Source: Anaerococcus marasmi (GTDB lineage Bacteria > Bacillota > Clostridia > Tissierellales > Peptoniphilaceae). Taken from it: a stretch of 64,000 bases of DNA. Below are positions 33,458-40,822 of this stretch, one piece after another (position 1 is the first letter of the stretch; each line of letters opens with the position of its first letter). The stretch spans positions 110,567 to 174,566 of the forward strand of contig NZ_OLMF01000005.1 of the NCBI RefSeq assembly GCF_900290195.1, given 5' to 3'. The position numbers and the translations under genes are program-made. The notes under the pieces are model-generated. The model saw only the letters and a list, made by a program, of their open reading frames with translations. It did not search any database and had not been told where the DNA came from.

Positions 33458-34534
33458 ATGAAAAACAAGAAACTATTAGCAGCTTTACTATTAGCTTCAG
33501 TAAGTCTGACAGCCTGTGTGAAAAATGGAGAAGAAGAAAAAGCAAATACTAAGACAGAGACTAGTCAAGAAGAAAGCGTTCAAGGAGAAAGCCTTGTAAA
33601 CAAGGAACACAGCATAAAAGATGAGCCAAGATATGGAACAAAGATCAAACTTGCTTTTAATGGTGGACTTTGTATAGCTGCTCCAAATATGGCAGATATA
33701 GAAGGTTATTTTGAAGAAGCTGGCTTAGACGTTGAATTTGTAAACACTAAATCAGGTAAAGATGCCTTAGGAGCTGGTCAAATTGATGCCACTACAGGTG
33801 AGTTTGGTGGTATGTTAGTACCAGCAACTAAGGGACTTAACTATGTGTTCTCAACACCAAGCCATTCAGGATGTAAATCACTTTACGTATTAAATGATAG
33901 CTCTTATCAAAATACGAAAGATTTAATAAATGAAAATATCGCTGTTACAAATGGTTTAGGAAATGCTGACCACAACACATTCTTAAGATTTTTAATTAAA
34001 GATGGCATAGAACCAGATGAATATAATGTAAAACCAGTAGAGTCATCTGCAGTTATCCAAGCTATGGAAAGTGGAGAAATTAAGGGAGCAGTTCTTGATG
34101 ATCAATTCGCCCAAGAATTTGTAAAATCCGGAAAAATCAGACCTATAAGATCTCTTGAAGATGAAGACTTCAAAGATGAAGTATGCTGTGTAACTGCCTT
34201 TAACAAAGACTTCGTTGACGAAAATCCAATGATTGCAGAGCTTGTAGCTGAACAAATTGAAAAAGCAAACAAATATATGGCTGAAAATCCAGAAGAAGCT
34301 GTTAAGAAACTCCAAGATAAAAATCTTGCTCCTGGTGGAGACGAAGAAGCTGCTGTAAATCTTTTAAAACAATTTGACTACACTTTGGACAATGAAGCAG
34401 GACTTAAGACAATCAGATCTTACTTTGATGACTACAAGAAATTAGGACTAATTGATGATAGTAAGTCTACAGATGAATATGTAGAAGAATACTGGAGACC
34501 ACTCGGAAATGGAGAAGTCGAAATAGTAGAATAA
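33458..34534 (+). CDS. Substrate-binding lipoprotein of a sulfonate/nitrate/taurine-type ABC transporter
   Basis: Extracellular solute-binding lipoprotein of the NMT1/THI5/SsuA superfamily. Signal peptide with lipobox LTAC (Cys20), acidic linker (about 24-55), then a type II periplasmic-binding fold: IKLAFNGGLCIAAPNMADIEG, the GYFEEAGLDVEFVNT strand-helix, and a VTNGLGNADHNTFLRF segment in the second lobe. The family binds sulfonates, taurine, nitrate or thiamine precursors; specificity cannot be read directly. The upstream T-box, read as cysteine-specific, suggests a sulfur compound. Strong SD (AAAGGAG). The permease and ATPase follow within one operon. Confidence 0.85.
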   Translation: MKNKKLLAALLLASVSLTACVKNGEEEKANTKTETSQEESVQGESLVNKEHSIKDEPRYGTKIKLAFNGGLCIAAPNMADIEGYFEEAGLDVEFVNTKSGKDALGAGQIDATTGEFGGMLVPATKGLNYVFSTPSHSGCKSLYVLNDSSYQNTKDLINENIAVTNGLGNADHNTFLRFLIKDGIEPDEYNVKPVESSAVIQAMESGEIKGAVLDDQFAQEFVKSGKIRPIRSLEDEDFKDEVCCVTAFNKDFVDENPMIAELVAEQIEKANKYMAENPEEAVKKLQDKNLAPGGDEEAAVNLLKQFDYTLDNEAGLKTIRSYFDDYKKLGLIDDSKSTDEYVEEYWRPLGNGEVEIVE

Positions 34535-34546
34535 CGAGGAGATTTC

Positions 34547-35575
34547 ATGCAGGATAGCAAACTTCTTAATGAAAATTTAAAAGAAAAGCTAACTGCAAAA
34601 GACCTAGAAAAACTTGAAAATGGTGGTGGAAAGCCTTCTATAATTAGGCTTTTCATTCCCTTGGTCTTTGCAATCTTAGCTTTATTAGAGTTCAAATATA
34701 TAAAAAATTATGATCCAAATATCGAACTTACAAATCTGTATCCAACTTTCCTTATGATTTTAGGAGGGATTTATCTAATCTTCCTTCTAGTATCTATTAA
34801 AGTTGAAAAGGTTAGAGATACTTTAAACTATTACTGGCCTTTGTACACGGCGATTTTTGTAATATTTATTGTATTTGACCTTTTAACACTTAAGTTTAAT
34901 ATATTACAGATGCCATATTTCCCTTGGCTAGATAAGGTATTAAATTCAATGGCAGCTGATAGGTCTTACTTAATAGAATCAGTAGTGTCATCACTCAAAC
35001 TTCTATTTACTGGTTATATTATAGGAGGACTTTTGGGAATAGTAACTGGAATTCTAGCAGGTTACTTCGAAAAAGTAAATTACTGGATTGATCCAATTCT
35101 AAAACTACTTGGACCAATTCCTACAACAACCTGGCTTCCACTTGTCATGGTCCTTGCTATAAATTTATTTCAAGGAGCTGTATTTATCATATCCTTGGGA
35201 GTTTGGTTTCAAGTTACTCTTGCAACTATTACAGGAATTAGAAATGTTGACCCTTCCTTTTATGAGGCAGCAAGGACTTTAGGAGCGACTAATAAAGATT
35301 TGGTTAAAAGAATCGCAATCCCTTCTGCAAGTCCAAATATCTTCCAAGGTCTTGTATCTGCGATGAGTGCTGCTTGTAACGCCCTAATCGTTGCTGAGAT
35401 GATGGGAGTTGAGTCAGGCCTTGGTTGGTATATAACATGGAAGAGCTCATGGGCAGATTATACTGCCATGTACGGAGCTATAATCCTACTAGCTGTGACC
35501 TTCGTTATAGTTAATATTCTAATCAAAAAGCTAAGCGATAGGGTACTCGTTTGGAAGAATGAGGGGGCAATATAA
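34547..35575 (+). CDS. ABC transporter permease (SsuC/TauC type) with N-terminal extension
   Basis: Inner-membrane permease of the sulfonate/nitrate/taurine group. The C-terminal two thirds (about 120-342) is the ordinary BPD permease domain with the ATPase-docking EAA motif EAARTLGATNKD followed by RIAIPSASP. The N-terminus is unusual: about 110 extra residues comprising a charged cytoplasmic start and three additional hydrophobic segments (about 32-46, 64-83 and 94-112), so the protein is 342 instead of about 250-270 residues. SD GAGGAG, 12 bases after the binding-protein gene, and a TAATG overlap with the ATPase. Confidence 0.85.
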   Translation: MQDSKLLNENLKEKLTAKDLEKLENGGGKPSIIRLFIPLVFAILALLEFKYIKNYDPNIELTNLYPTFLMILGGIYLIFLLVSIKVEKVRDTLNYYWPLYTAIFVIFIVFDLLTLKFNILQMPYFPWLDKVLNSMAADRSYLIESVVSSLKLLFTGYIIGGLLGIVTGILAGYFEKVNYWIDPILKLLGPIPTTTWLPLVMVLAINLFQGAVFIISLGVWFQVTLATITGIRNVDPSFYEAARTLGATNKDLVKRIAIPSASPNIFQGLVSAMSAACNALIVAEMMGVESGLGWYITWKSSWADYTAMYGAIILLAVTFVIVNILIKKLSDRVLVWKNEGAI

Positions 35576-36318
35576 TGACAGAATTAGTATTTGATAATGT
35601 AGGCAAATTATTTACAAGAGCAGACAGAAATGGGCTAACTCATGCCATATCGGATGTTAGCTTTAAGGCCAAAGAGAAAGAATTCGTATCCATAGTTGGT
35701 CCTTCTGGTTGTGGGAAAAGTACAATGTTAAGACTTATAGCAGGTCTTATTGGACCAAGCTTTGGCGAAATTACCCTAGATGGAGAAAAAATCACCGAGC
35801 CAAGGAGCAACAGGGGCATGGTGTTTCAAAAGCCAACACTATTTCCTTGGCTAACAGTTAAGGAAAATGTGGCCTTTTCGGGAGATTTAGCTAAGAAAAC
35901 TGATGATAAGATGGTAGAAAAACTTTTAAATAAGGTAGGCCTTGAAGAGTTTAAGGATGTCTATCCATCGGCCCTTTCAGGAGGAATGGCCCAAAGGGTA
36001 TCTCTTATAAGAACTCTAATCAACAAACCAGAAGTAATGCTTTTGGATGAGCCACTAGGAGCCCTCGATGCCTTCACAAGAATGAATATGCAAGATTTAA
36101 TCCTTGACTTATGGAAAGAAGAAGAAAATCTAAATATAATGGTAACCCACGATGTAGACGAAGCAATCTACATGTCAACAAAAGTCCTAGTTATGCAGGC
36201 AAATCCTGGAAGAATTAAGAAAATTGTAGACATTGACCTCCCTTATCCAAGATCTAGGACGAGCAAGGAATTTACCGATTATAGAAATGAAATAATGGAA
36301 GAATTAAATATTGATTAG
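35575..36318 (+). CDS. ABC transporter ATP-binding protein (SsuB/TauB type)
   Basis: ATPase of the same importer, 247 residues. Walker A GPSGCGKST near 42-50, Q-loop VFQKPTLFPWLTV, signature LSGGMAQRVSL, Walker B VMLLDEPLGALD, switch His in VTHDVDEA. The FPWLT segment and the tail PRSRTSKEF are typical of SsuB/TauB/NrtD ATPases. It begins in the stop codon of the permease gene (TAATG) and ends 5 bases before a terminator that separates the transporter operon from nrfA. Confidence 0.9.
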   Translation: MTELVFDNVGKLFTRADRNGLTHAISDVSFKAKEKEFVSIVGPSGCGKSTMLRLIAGLIGPSFGEITLDGEKITEPRSNRGMVFQKPTLFPWLTVKENVAFSGDLAKKTDDKMVEKLLNKVGLEEFKDVYPSALSGGMAQRVSLIRTLINKPEVMLLDEPLGALDAFTRMNMQDLILDLWKEEENLNIMVTHDVDEAIYMSTKVLVMQANPGRIKKIVDIDLPYPRSRTSKEFTDYRNEIMEELNID

Positions 36319-36323
36319 AATCG

Positions 36324-36352
36324 ACTCTCAGAATATTTTCTGGGAGTTTTCT
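36324..36352 (+). terminator. Terminator of the T-box transporter operon
   Basis: ACTCTCAGAA / TTCTGGGAGT hairpin followed by TTTT; lies between the ATPase gene and the nrfA promoter. Confidence 0.75.
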
Positions 36353-36379
36353 AATGTATAAAAACAATTTGATAAATCG

Positions 36380-36408
36380 TTTACAAATATTTATATATAT
36401 TATATAAT
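36380..36408 (+). promoter_or_regulatory. Promoter of nrfA
   Basis: TTTACA (36380-36385), 17-bp spacer and a perfect TATAAT (36403-36408), 30 bases before nrfA. The gene is therefore transcribed independently of the T-box. Confidence 0.85.
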
Positions 36409-36437
36409 GATAGTAGAAAATAAGAAAAGGAGGTCCT

Positions 36438-37643
36438 ATGAAAAAGAAAATATTAAGCCTTCTATCTGCTATTACATTTGTATTTTTACTTTCATCATGT
36501 TCTAATGACAGTGAAATTAAAAGCGCTGAGGATTGGAAGGAAAAGTATCCTGATGTTTATGCTACATACCAGGCCAATGCCGATATGAGTGAAACTAAAT
36601 TCGGTGGTTCTGTCCAAGTAGACTATCTAGAAGAATATCCTAACCTTAAAGAATTCTATGATGGTTATGGCTTTAGCAAGCAATACGATAGGGCGAGAGG
36701 CCATACATACGCTCTAGAAGATATACTCAATACCAAAAGGCCAAAAGCTGGTGCAAGCTGTTTATCTTGTAAGAGTGCTGATTTTGTCGTAGCCTTAGAA
36801 AAGGGTGGAGTGGATGTAAATTCTATGGATTTTGATGAATTTGTAGAAAAAAATCCAGATATGTCAACCATATCTTGCTATGATTGCCATATGAATGATG
36901 TGCCAAGTCTACAAGTTACAAGAAGCCATACTCAAAAGGCCATTGAGAAGGGAGAAATCCCAGATAATGCTGATCTTGAAACCATAACTTGTGCCCAATG
37001 TCACGTTGAATACTACCAAGATCCTGAAACAAAAGAAGTCATAATGCCAACCAAATACGGTCTAGAAACAGACGATATGTTAAAGTATTATGACGAGACC
37101 GAATTTAAGGATTGGGAGCATCCTCAAACCAAAGCACCTGTGCTTAAGGCTCAACACCCAGAGTTTGAGACCTTCCACGGATCAATTCACCAACAAGCAG
37201 GTCTTACTTGTATAGACTGTCACATGCCAGAAGTTGAAGGCGAAGATGGCAAGATGGTTAAGTCTCATCATTGGACAAGTCCACTCAAAAACAAAGAGAC
37301 TCTAGAAAATACCTGCCTATCTTGTCACGCTGGAAAGACTTCAGATGAGCTAATAGCTTGGGTAGAAGAAGTTCAAGGCGAAGTCTATGATAGGACAAAT
37401 GAGGTTAGTGATAAACTAAAATTATATATCGATGAACTAGCCCTTCATATCGAAAAGGGCGACTTATCTGAAGAAGATAAGGCAAAACTTCAAGATATCC
37501 ACAGAAAAGCACAGTTTAAATGGGATTTTGTCTTTGTAGAAAACGGAGAAGGATTCCATAATTCCACAAGTGCCCACAAGAACTTGGATGAAGCTGAAGC
37601 TCTGATAGATGAAGGTATGGAAATTTTAGATAAGTACAAATAA
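36438..37643 (+). CDS. nrfA: Pentaheme cytochrome c nitrite reductase, lipoprotein form
   Basis: NrfA reduces nitrite to ammonium with six electrons (and can also reduce NO, hydroxylamine and sulfite). Five heme-binding motifs are visible: the active-site CLSCK at 108-112 (lysine-ligated, diagnostic for NrfA), CYDCH 147-151, CAQCH 185-189, CIDCH 258-262 and CLSCH 293-297. HVEYY after the third heme and LKAQHPEFETFHG near 236-248 match active-site surroundings. The N-terminus is a lipoprotein signal (LSSC, Cys21), so the enzyme should be lipid-anchored outside the membrane. No NrfH-like quinol-oxidising partner is encoded nearby. 401 residues, shorter than E. coli NrfA. Strong SD and own promoter; cytochrome maturation genes follow. 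Confidence 0.93.
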   Translation: MKKKILSLLSAITFVFLLSSCSNDSEIKSAEDWKEKYPDVYATYQANADMSETKFGGSVQVDYLEEYPNLKEFYDGYGFSKQYDRARGHTYALEDILNTKRPKAGASCLSCKSADFVVALEKGGVDVNSMDFDEFVEKNPDMSTISCYDCHMNDVPSLQVTRSHTQKAIEKGEIPDNADLETITCAQCHVEYYQDPETKEVIMPTKYGLETDDMLKYYDETEFKDWEHPQTKAPVLKAQHPEFETFHGSIHQQAGLTCIDCHMPEVEGEDGKMVKSHHWTSPLKNKETLENTCLSCHAGKTSDELIAWVEEVQGEVYDRTNEVSDKLKLYIDELALHIEKGDLSEEDKAKLQDIHRKAQFKWDFVFVENGEGFHNSTSAHKNLDEAEALIDEGMEILDKYK

Positions 37644-37648
37644 AATAT

Positions 37649-37690
37649 AAGGACTCAGGAAGGAAACTTCTTATGAGTCCTTTTGTTTTA
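37649..37690 (+). terminator. Hairpin between nrfA and resB
   Basis: AAGGACTCA / TGAGTCCTT inverted repeat followed by a T-rich stretch, 12 bases before resB. It probably lowers readthrough into the maturation genes relative to nrfA. Confidence 0.7.
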
Positions 37691-37701
37691 AAGGGAGATT
37701 T

Positions 37702-38991
37702 ATGAAAAATGATAATATAATAAAGAGAATATTTAAGTCTTTTTACACTATGAAATTTGGAATTATTCTTTTGATCGTAATAGCCCTGGCTTCCTTAATA
37801 GGAACTGTTATACCTCAAGGAAATGATCCGACTTTCTATAGACAAGGCTATTCTCCGCTGATGGCTGAAATAATCCTGGCCTTTAACTTTGACAATTTAT
37901 TCTTTTCTAAATGGTATATAACCCTTACTGGACTTTTACTAGTAAACCTATTCTTTTGCTCAATTAATAGGGCAAGACCGATAATAAGGGCATCCTTTAA
38001 AGACCCCGATATTAGTAAGATAATTAAGAACTTGGATAAATTTATTGATATTAAGAGTGGAAGTAGTGATGAGAAATTATTTAAGGATTTGGGCTTTGGA
38101 TCATTTAAGGAAGAAGAAATAGATGGAAAGAAGATCCGCTATAAGTTTTCCAACAAGATTGGTCATTTAGGTTCCTGGCTTACCCACCTATCAATAATTA
38201 TAATAATACTCGCCTTTGGCTGCGGTAGGTATTTAGGATTTGACGAATATGTCTATGGAGTCCCTGGAGAGACCTTAAAGCTTGAGAATTCTGACTATCA
38301 GATAAAAATCGATAATTATAATGTATTATTTAGAGAAGACTTTACGGTAGAGCAATATATAACGGAGATGACGATCCTTGATAAGGATGGAAAAAGCGTA
38401 AAAGAGGGTACATCCATGGTCAACCATCCCCTAAGATTTGATAAATTTAGCGTATATCAGAACTCAACTGGCTGGGCTGTAGATGCACTTTTATTTAAAG
38501 ATAATAAGTCCTATAAGGAGAAAATTCTCTATAATTCTGAGGTTTTTGTAGAAGACGATAAGAAAATCGCCCTTCAATTAGTAGACTTCTATCCGGATTT
38601 CGATTCTGATAATCCAACCAAACCAAAGACAAAATCTCCTTTCTTGAAACATCCAGTTGCCCTATACGCACTTTTTTATGATGGAGAAAGGGTTGATATG
38701 GGACTTAATCATGTGGGAGATCCTATCGAATGGGAAGAGTATACTTTCCTTTTAGAAAATCCTAGGATGTTTACCCTCCTTCAAGTTGCCGATGATCCTG
38801 GAACTTTCTTTGCCCTTGTCGGTGGCGCAATCCTTCTTGTTGGCTTATTTTTAGCCTTTTATATGAATCCTAAAGAGATGATTGTAATAGAGGAAAATGA
38901 TAGGAAGAGATTGTATGTAAATCAAGCAAAAAACGACAAGATTTTTGAAAGAAAAATAGAAAAAATACTAGAAGAAATGGAGCTTAGATGA
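37702..38991 (+). CDS. resB: ResB-family cytochrome c maturation protein
   Basis: Component of System II cytochrome c synthesis: ResB (Ccs1) with CcsA moves heme outward and attaches it to CXXCH motifs. 429 residues with N-terminal membrane helices (about 17-37 and 72-92), a third around 154-173, a large extracytoplasmic domain (about 180-365) and a last helix near 373-393. LASLIGTVIPQG and KIGHLGSWLTHLSIIIIILA are typical ResB segments, the latter with the heme-associated His. It overlaps ccsA by 4 bases. The only obvious client in the window is NrfA. Confidence 0.88.
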   Translation: MKNDNIIKRIFKSFYTMKFGIILLIVIALASLIGTVIPQGNDPTFYRQGYSPLMAEIILAFNFDNLFFSKWYITLTGLLLVNLFFCSINRARPIIRASFKDPDISKIIKNLDKFIDIKSGSSDEKLFKDLGFGSFKEEEIDGKKIRYKFSNKIGHLGSWLTHLSIIIIILAFGCGRYLGFDEYVYGVPGETLKLENSDYQIKIDNYNVLFREDFTVEQYITEMTILDKDGKSVKEGTSMVNHPLRFDKFSVYQNSTGWAVDALLFKDNKSYKEKILYNSEVFVEDDKKIALQLVDFYPDFDSDNPTKPKTKSPFLKHPVALYALFYDGERVDMGLNHVGDPIEWEEYTFLLENPRMFTLLQVADDPGTFFALVGGAILLVGLFLAFYMNPKEMIVIEENDRKRLYVNQAKNDKIFERKIEKILEEMELR

Positions 38992-39812
38992 TGGATTTAT
39001 TAAAATTAGAAAATATCTTGTTTTATATAGGACTATTTGGATATTTGGTATCCATGGTTCTGTTTATACTTTTTTTTGTAAATAAAATTGAGAAATTGGG
39101 GAAGCTTGCTAAGAATATATTTTTACTAGCCTTTATATCCCACACCCTTGCCCTAGTTGTAAGGGGAATTAATGCAGGAAGAATTCCTCTATCAAACCAA
39201 TATGAGTTTGCTACAGCTTTCGCCTGGGGAATTGCGCTTTGTTATTTGATATTCGAAAGGAAATTTAATCTTCTTGCCATGGGGACTTTCGTAAGTCCTA
39301 TCCTATTTTTGATAATAGGCTATGCGGCTATGAGAGATAAGTCAGTTAGGCCTCTAATGCCAGCTTTAGATAGTAAGTGGCTGGCAGTGCACGTTTCCTT
39401 TGCCATTATTTCTTACGGAGCCTTTGCGGTAGCATGTGGTGTATCAGCCATGTATTTATTAAGAGATAGGGTTAATGGGGGAGGATCTTCAGCTATGAAT
39501 CTACCTCGCAAGGAAGTCTTGGACCTTATTTCTTATAGGGTAACGGTCTTTGGCTTTATATTTCTGACTTTGGTGATGATTACAGGATCAATTTGGGCTG
39601 AATCCGCTTGGGGTAGGTACTGGGCTTGGGATCCAAAGGAAACTTGGTCTCTCGTTACTTGGATCATATATGCAATCTACCTTCACCTTAGAAAATCTAG
39701 GGGATGGAGTGGAAAAAGAGCAGCTATATTTTCAATTGTAGGATTTATATCAGTAATTTTCACCTACATTGGAGTAAATACTCTCCTTCCATCCCTACAT
39801 TCTTATGCATAA
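38988..39812 (+). CDS. ccsA: CcsA/ResC cytochrome c synthase subunit
   Basis: Heme-handling half of the System II synthase. 274 residues, about eight hydrophobic segments, with the tryptophan-rich heme-binding motif WGRYWAWDPKETWSL near 204-218 and the conserved histidines in SHTLAL, AVHVSFA and PSLHSYA. The ATG shares bases with the resB stop (ATGATG), so the pair is translationally coupled. With resB it forms a minimal two-gene maturation system beside its cytochrome. Confidence 0.92.
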   Translation: MMDLLKLENILFYIGLFGYLVSMVLFILFFVNKIEKLGKLAKNIFLLAFISHTLALVVRGINAGRIPLSNQYEFATAFAWGIALCYLIFERKFNLLAMGTFVSPILFLIIGYAAMRDKSVRPLMPALDSKWLAVHVSFAIISYGAFAVACGVSAMYLLRDRVNGGGSSAMNLPRKEVLDLISYRVTVFGFIFLTLVMITGSIWAESAWGRYWAWDPKETWSLVTWIIYAIYLHLRKSRGWSGKRAAIFSIVGFISVIFTYIGVNTLLPSLHSYA

Positions 39813-39814
39813 TT

Positions 39815-39836
39815 AGAGCCTTCGTGGCTCTTTTTA
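39815..39836 (+). terminator. Terminator after ccsA
   Basis: AGAGCC-TTCGT-GGCTCT hairpin followed by TTTTATTT, immediately after the ccsA stop. Confidence 0.85.
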
Positions 39837-39922
39837 TTTATCAATACAAACTTCTATGATTGAGTAAAAAGAAAGATAGAGTAAAATACTTATAGCTTAA
39901 TTTATTAAGTGAAAGGAAATTT

Positions 39923-40822
39923 ATGGATATTAATGAAAATTATAAAAAAGTAATTGAGCCTATTTTTATGGTGGCTTTGATAAGTATACTGATATTTTTA
40001 TCAAATGTATCATTATTAATGCTCGCTACAGGGCCAATTCTTTTGAGTATTTATATTTTTAAATACGGATACAAGGGTTTTTTATTAACTTTTGTGGGGA
40101 CTTTTATCCTAGGGCTCTTGTATATGGATATAAAAGATTTGATACAAATAGTAGGCTTGATATTTCTGATGAGTTTATGCTTTTATCTACCGATTAGATA
40201 TCAAAAAAACGACAAGCGTGAGATTCTAACGGTATTTATTCTTATAACTCTAGTCCTAGTCGCATCATTTAGCTATGGTTTAGTAAAAGAGGGTCTAAGT
40301 CTTGATTATCTTGCAAATGAAATGAAGGGGATAATCGATGAAAGCCTAGAATACGACTTGCCGGTAGAATATATTAAGCTAAGTATAGGGCTTTACCCAA
40401 GCTTTTTTGCTTTTTTTTCTTTTATCTACTCTTTAGTTGGCATAAAACTTATTAGAAATTATGTAAGTATTAAGCTAGATTTAGTAGATGACCTTAAGAA
40501 AGCTAACGAGCTTAGGTTGGAGTATAAGGATATATTAGTCCTTGTAGCTTTGGCAGGACTTTCCTATCTATCAGCGCTTTTATTTAAGCTAGATATGAAC
40601 TATGTTAAGCTTAATATTACAGGAATTATCCTAGTTGTTATAGCCTTTAATGGCCTGTCAGCCTACGATTATATGATATCAAAATCATCTATTCCAGTAT
40701 CTAGAGGATTTCAGTGGTTTTTCATCATTATTTTATTGGAATTTTTGCTAATTTTTTTCGTGATTTTAGGATTTATTGATATAATACTAGATATAAGAAA
40801 GAAAAGGAGCTTAAATGAATAA
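39923..40822 (+). CDS. YybS-like (DUF2232) membrane protein
   Basis: 299-residue integral membrane protein with about eight hydrophobic segments and a charged C-terminus (RKKRSLNE). No catalytic motif is visible. The assignment rests mainly on context: in B. subtilis yybS lies directly upstream of gdpP (yybT), rplI and the replicative helicase gene, exactly the order here, and size and topology fit. Function is unknown; a substrate-binding-like membrane component has been suggested for the family. It overlaps gdpP by 8 bases. Confidence 0.65.
   Translation: MDINENYKKVIEPIFMVALISILIFLSNVSLLMLATGPILLSIYIFKYGYKGFLLTFVGTFILGLLYMDIKDLIQIVGLIFLMSLCFYLPIRYQKNDKREILTVFILITLVLVASFSYGLVKEGLSLDYLANEMKGIIDESLEYDLPVEYIKLSIGLYPSFFAFFSFIYSLVGIKLIRNYVSIKLDLVDDLKKANELRLEYKDILVLVALAGLSYLSALLFKLDMNYVKLNITGIILVVIAFNGLSAYDYMISKSSIPVSRGFQWFFIIILLEFLLIFFVILGFIDIILDIRKKRSLNE

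Noticed and set aside
39923..40822. A new transporter component upstream of gdpP
   Set aside because: Gene order, size and topology match the known YybS family, so it is not novel.
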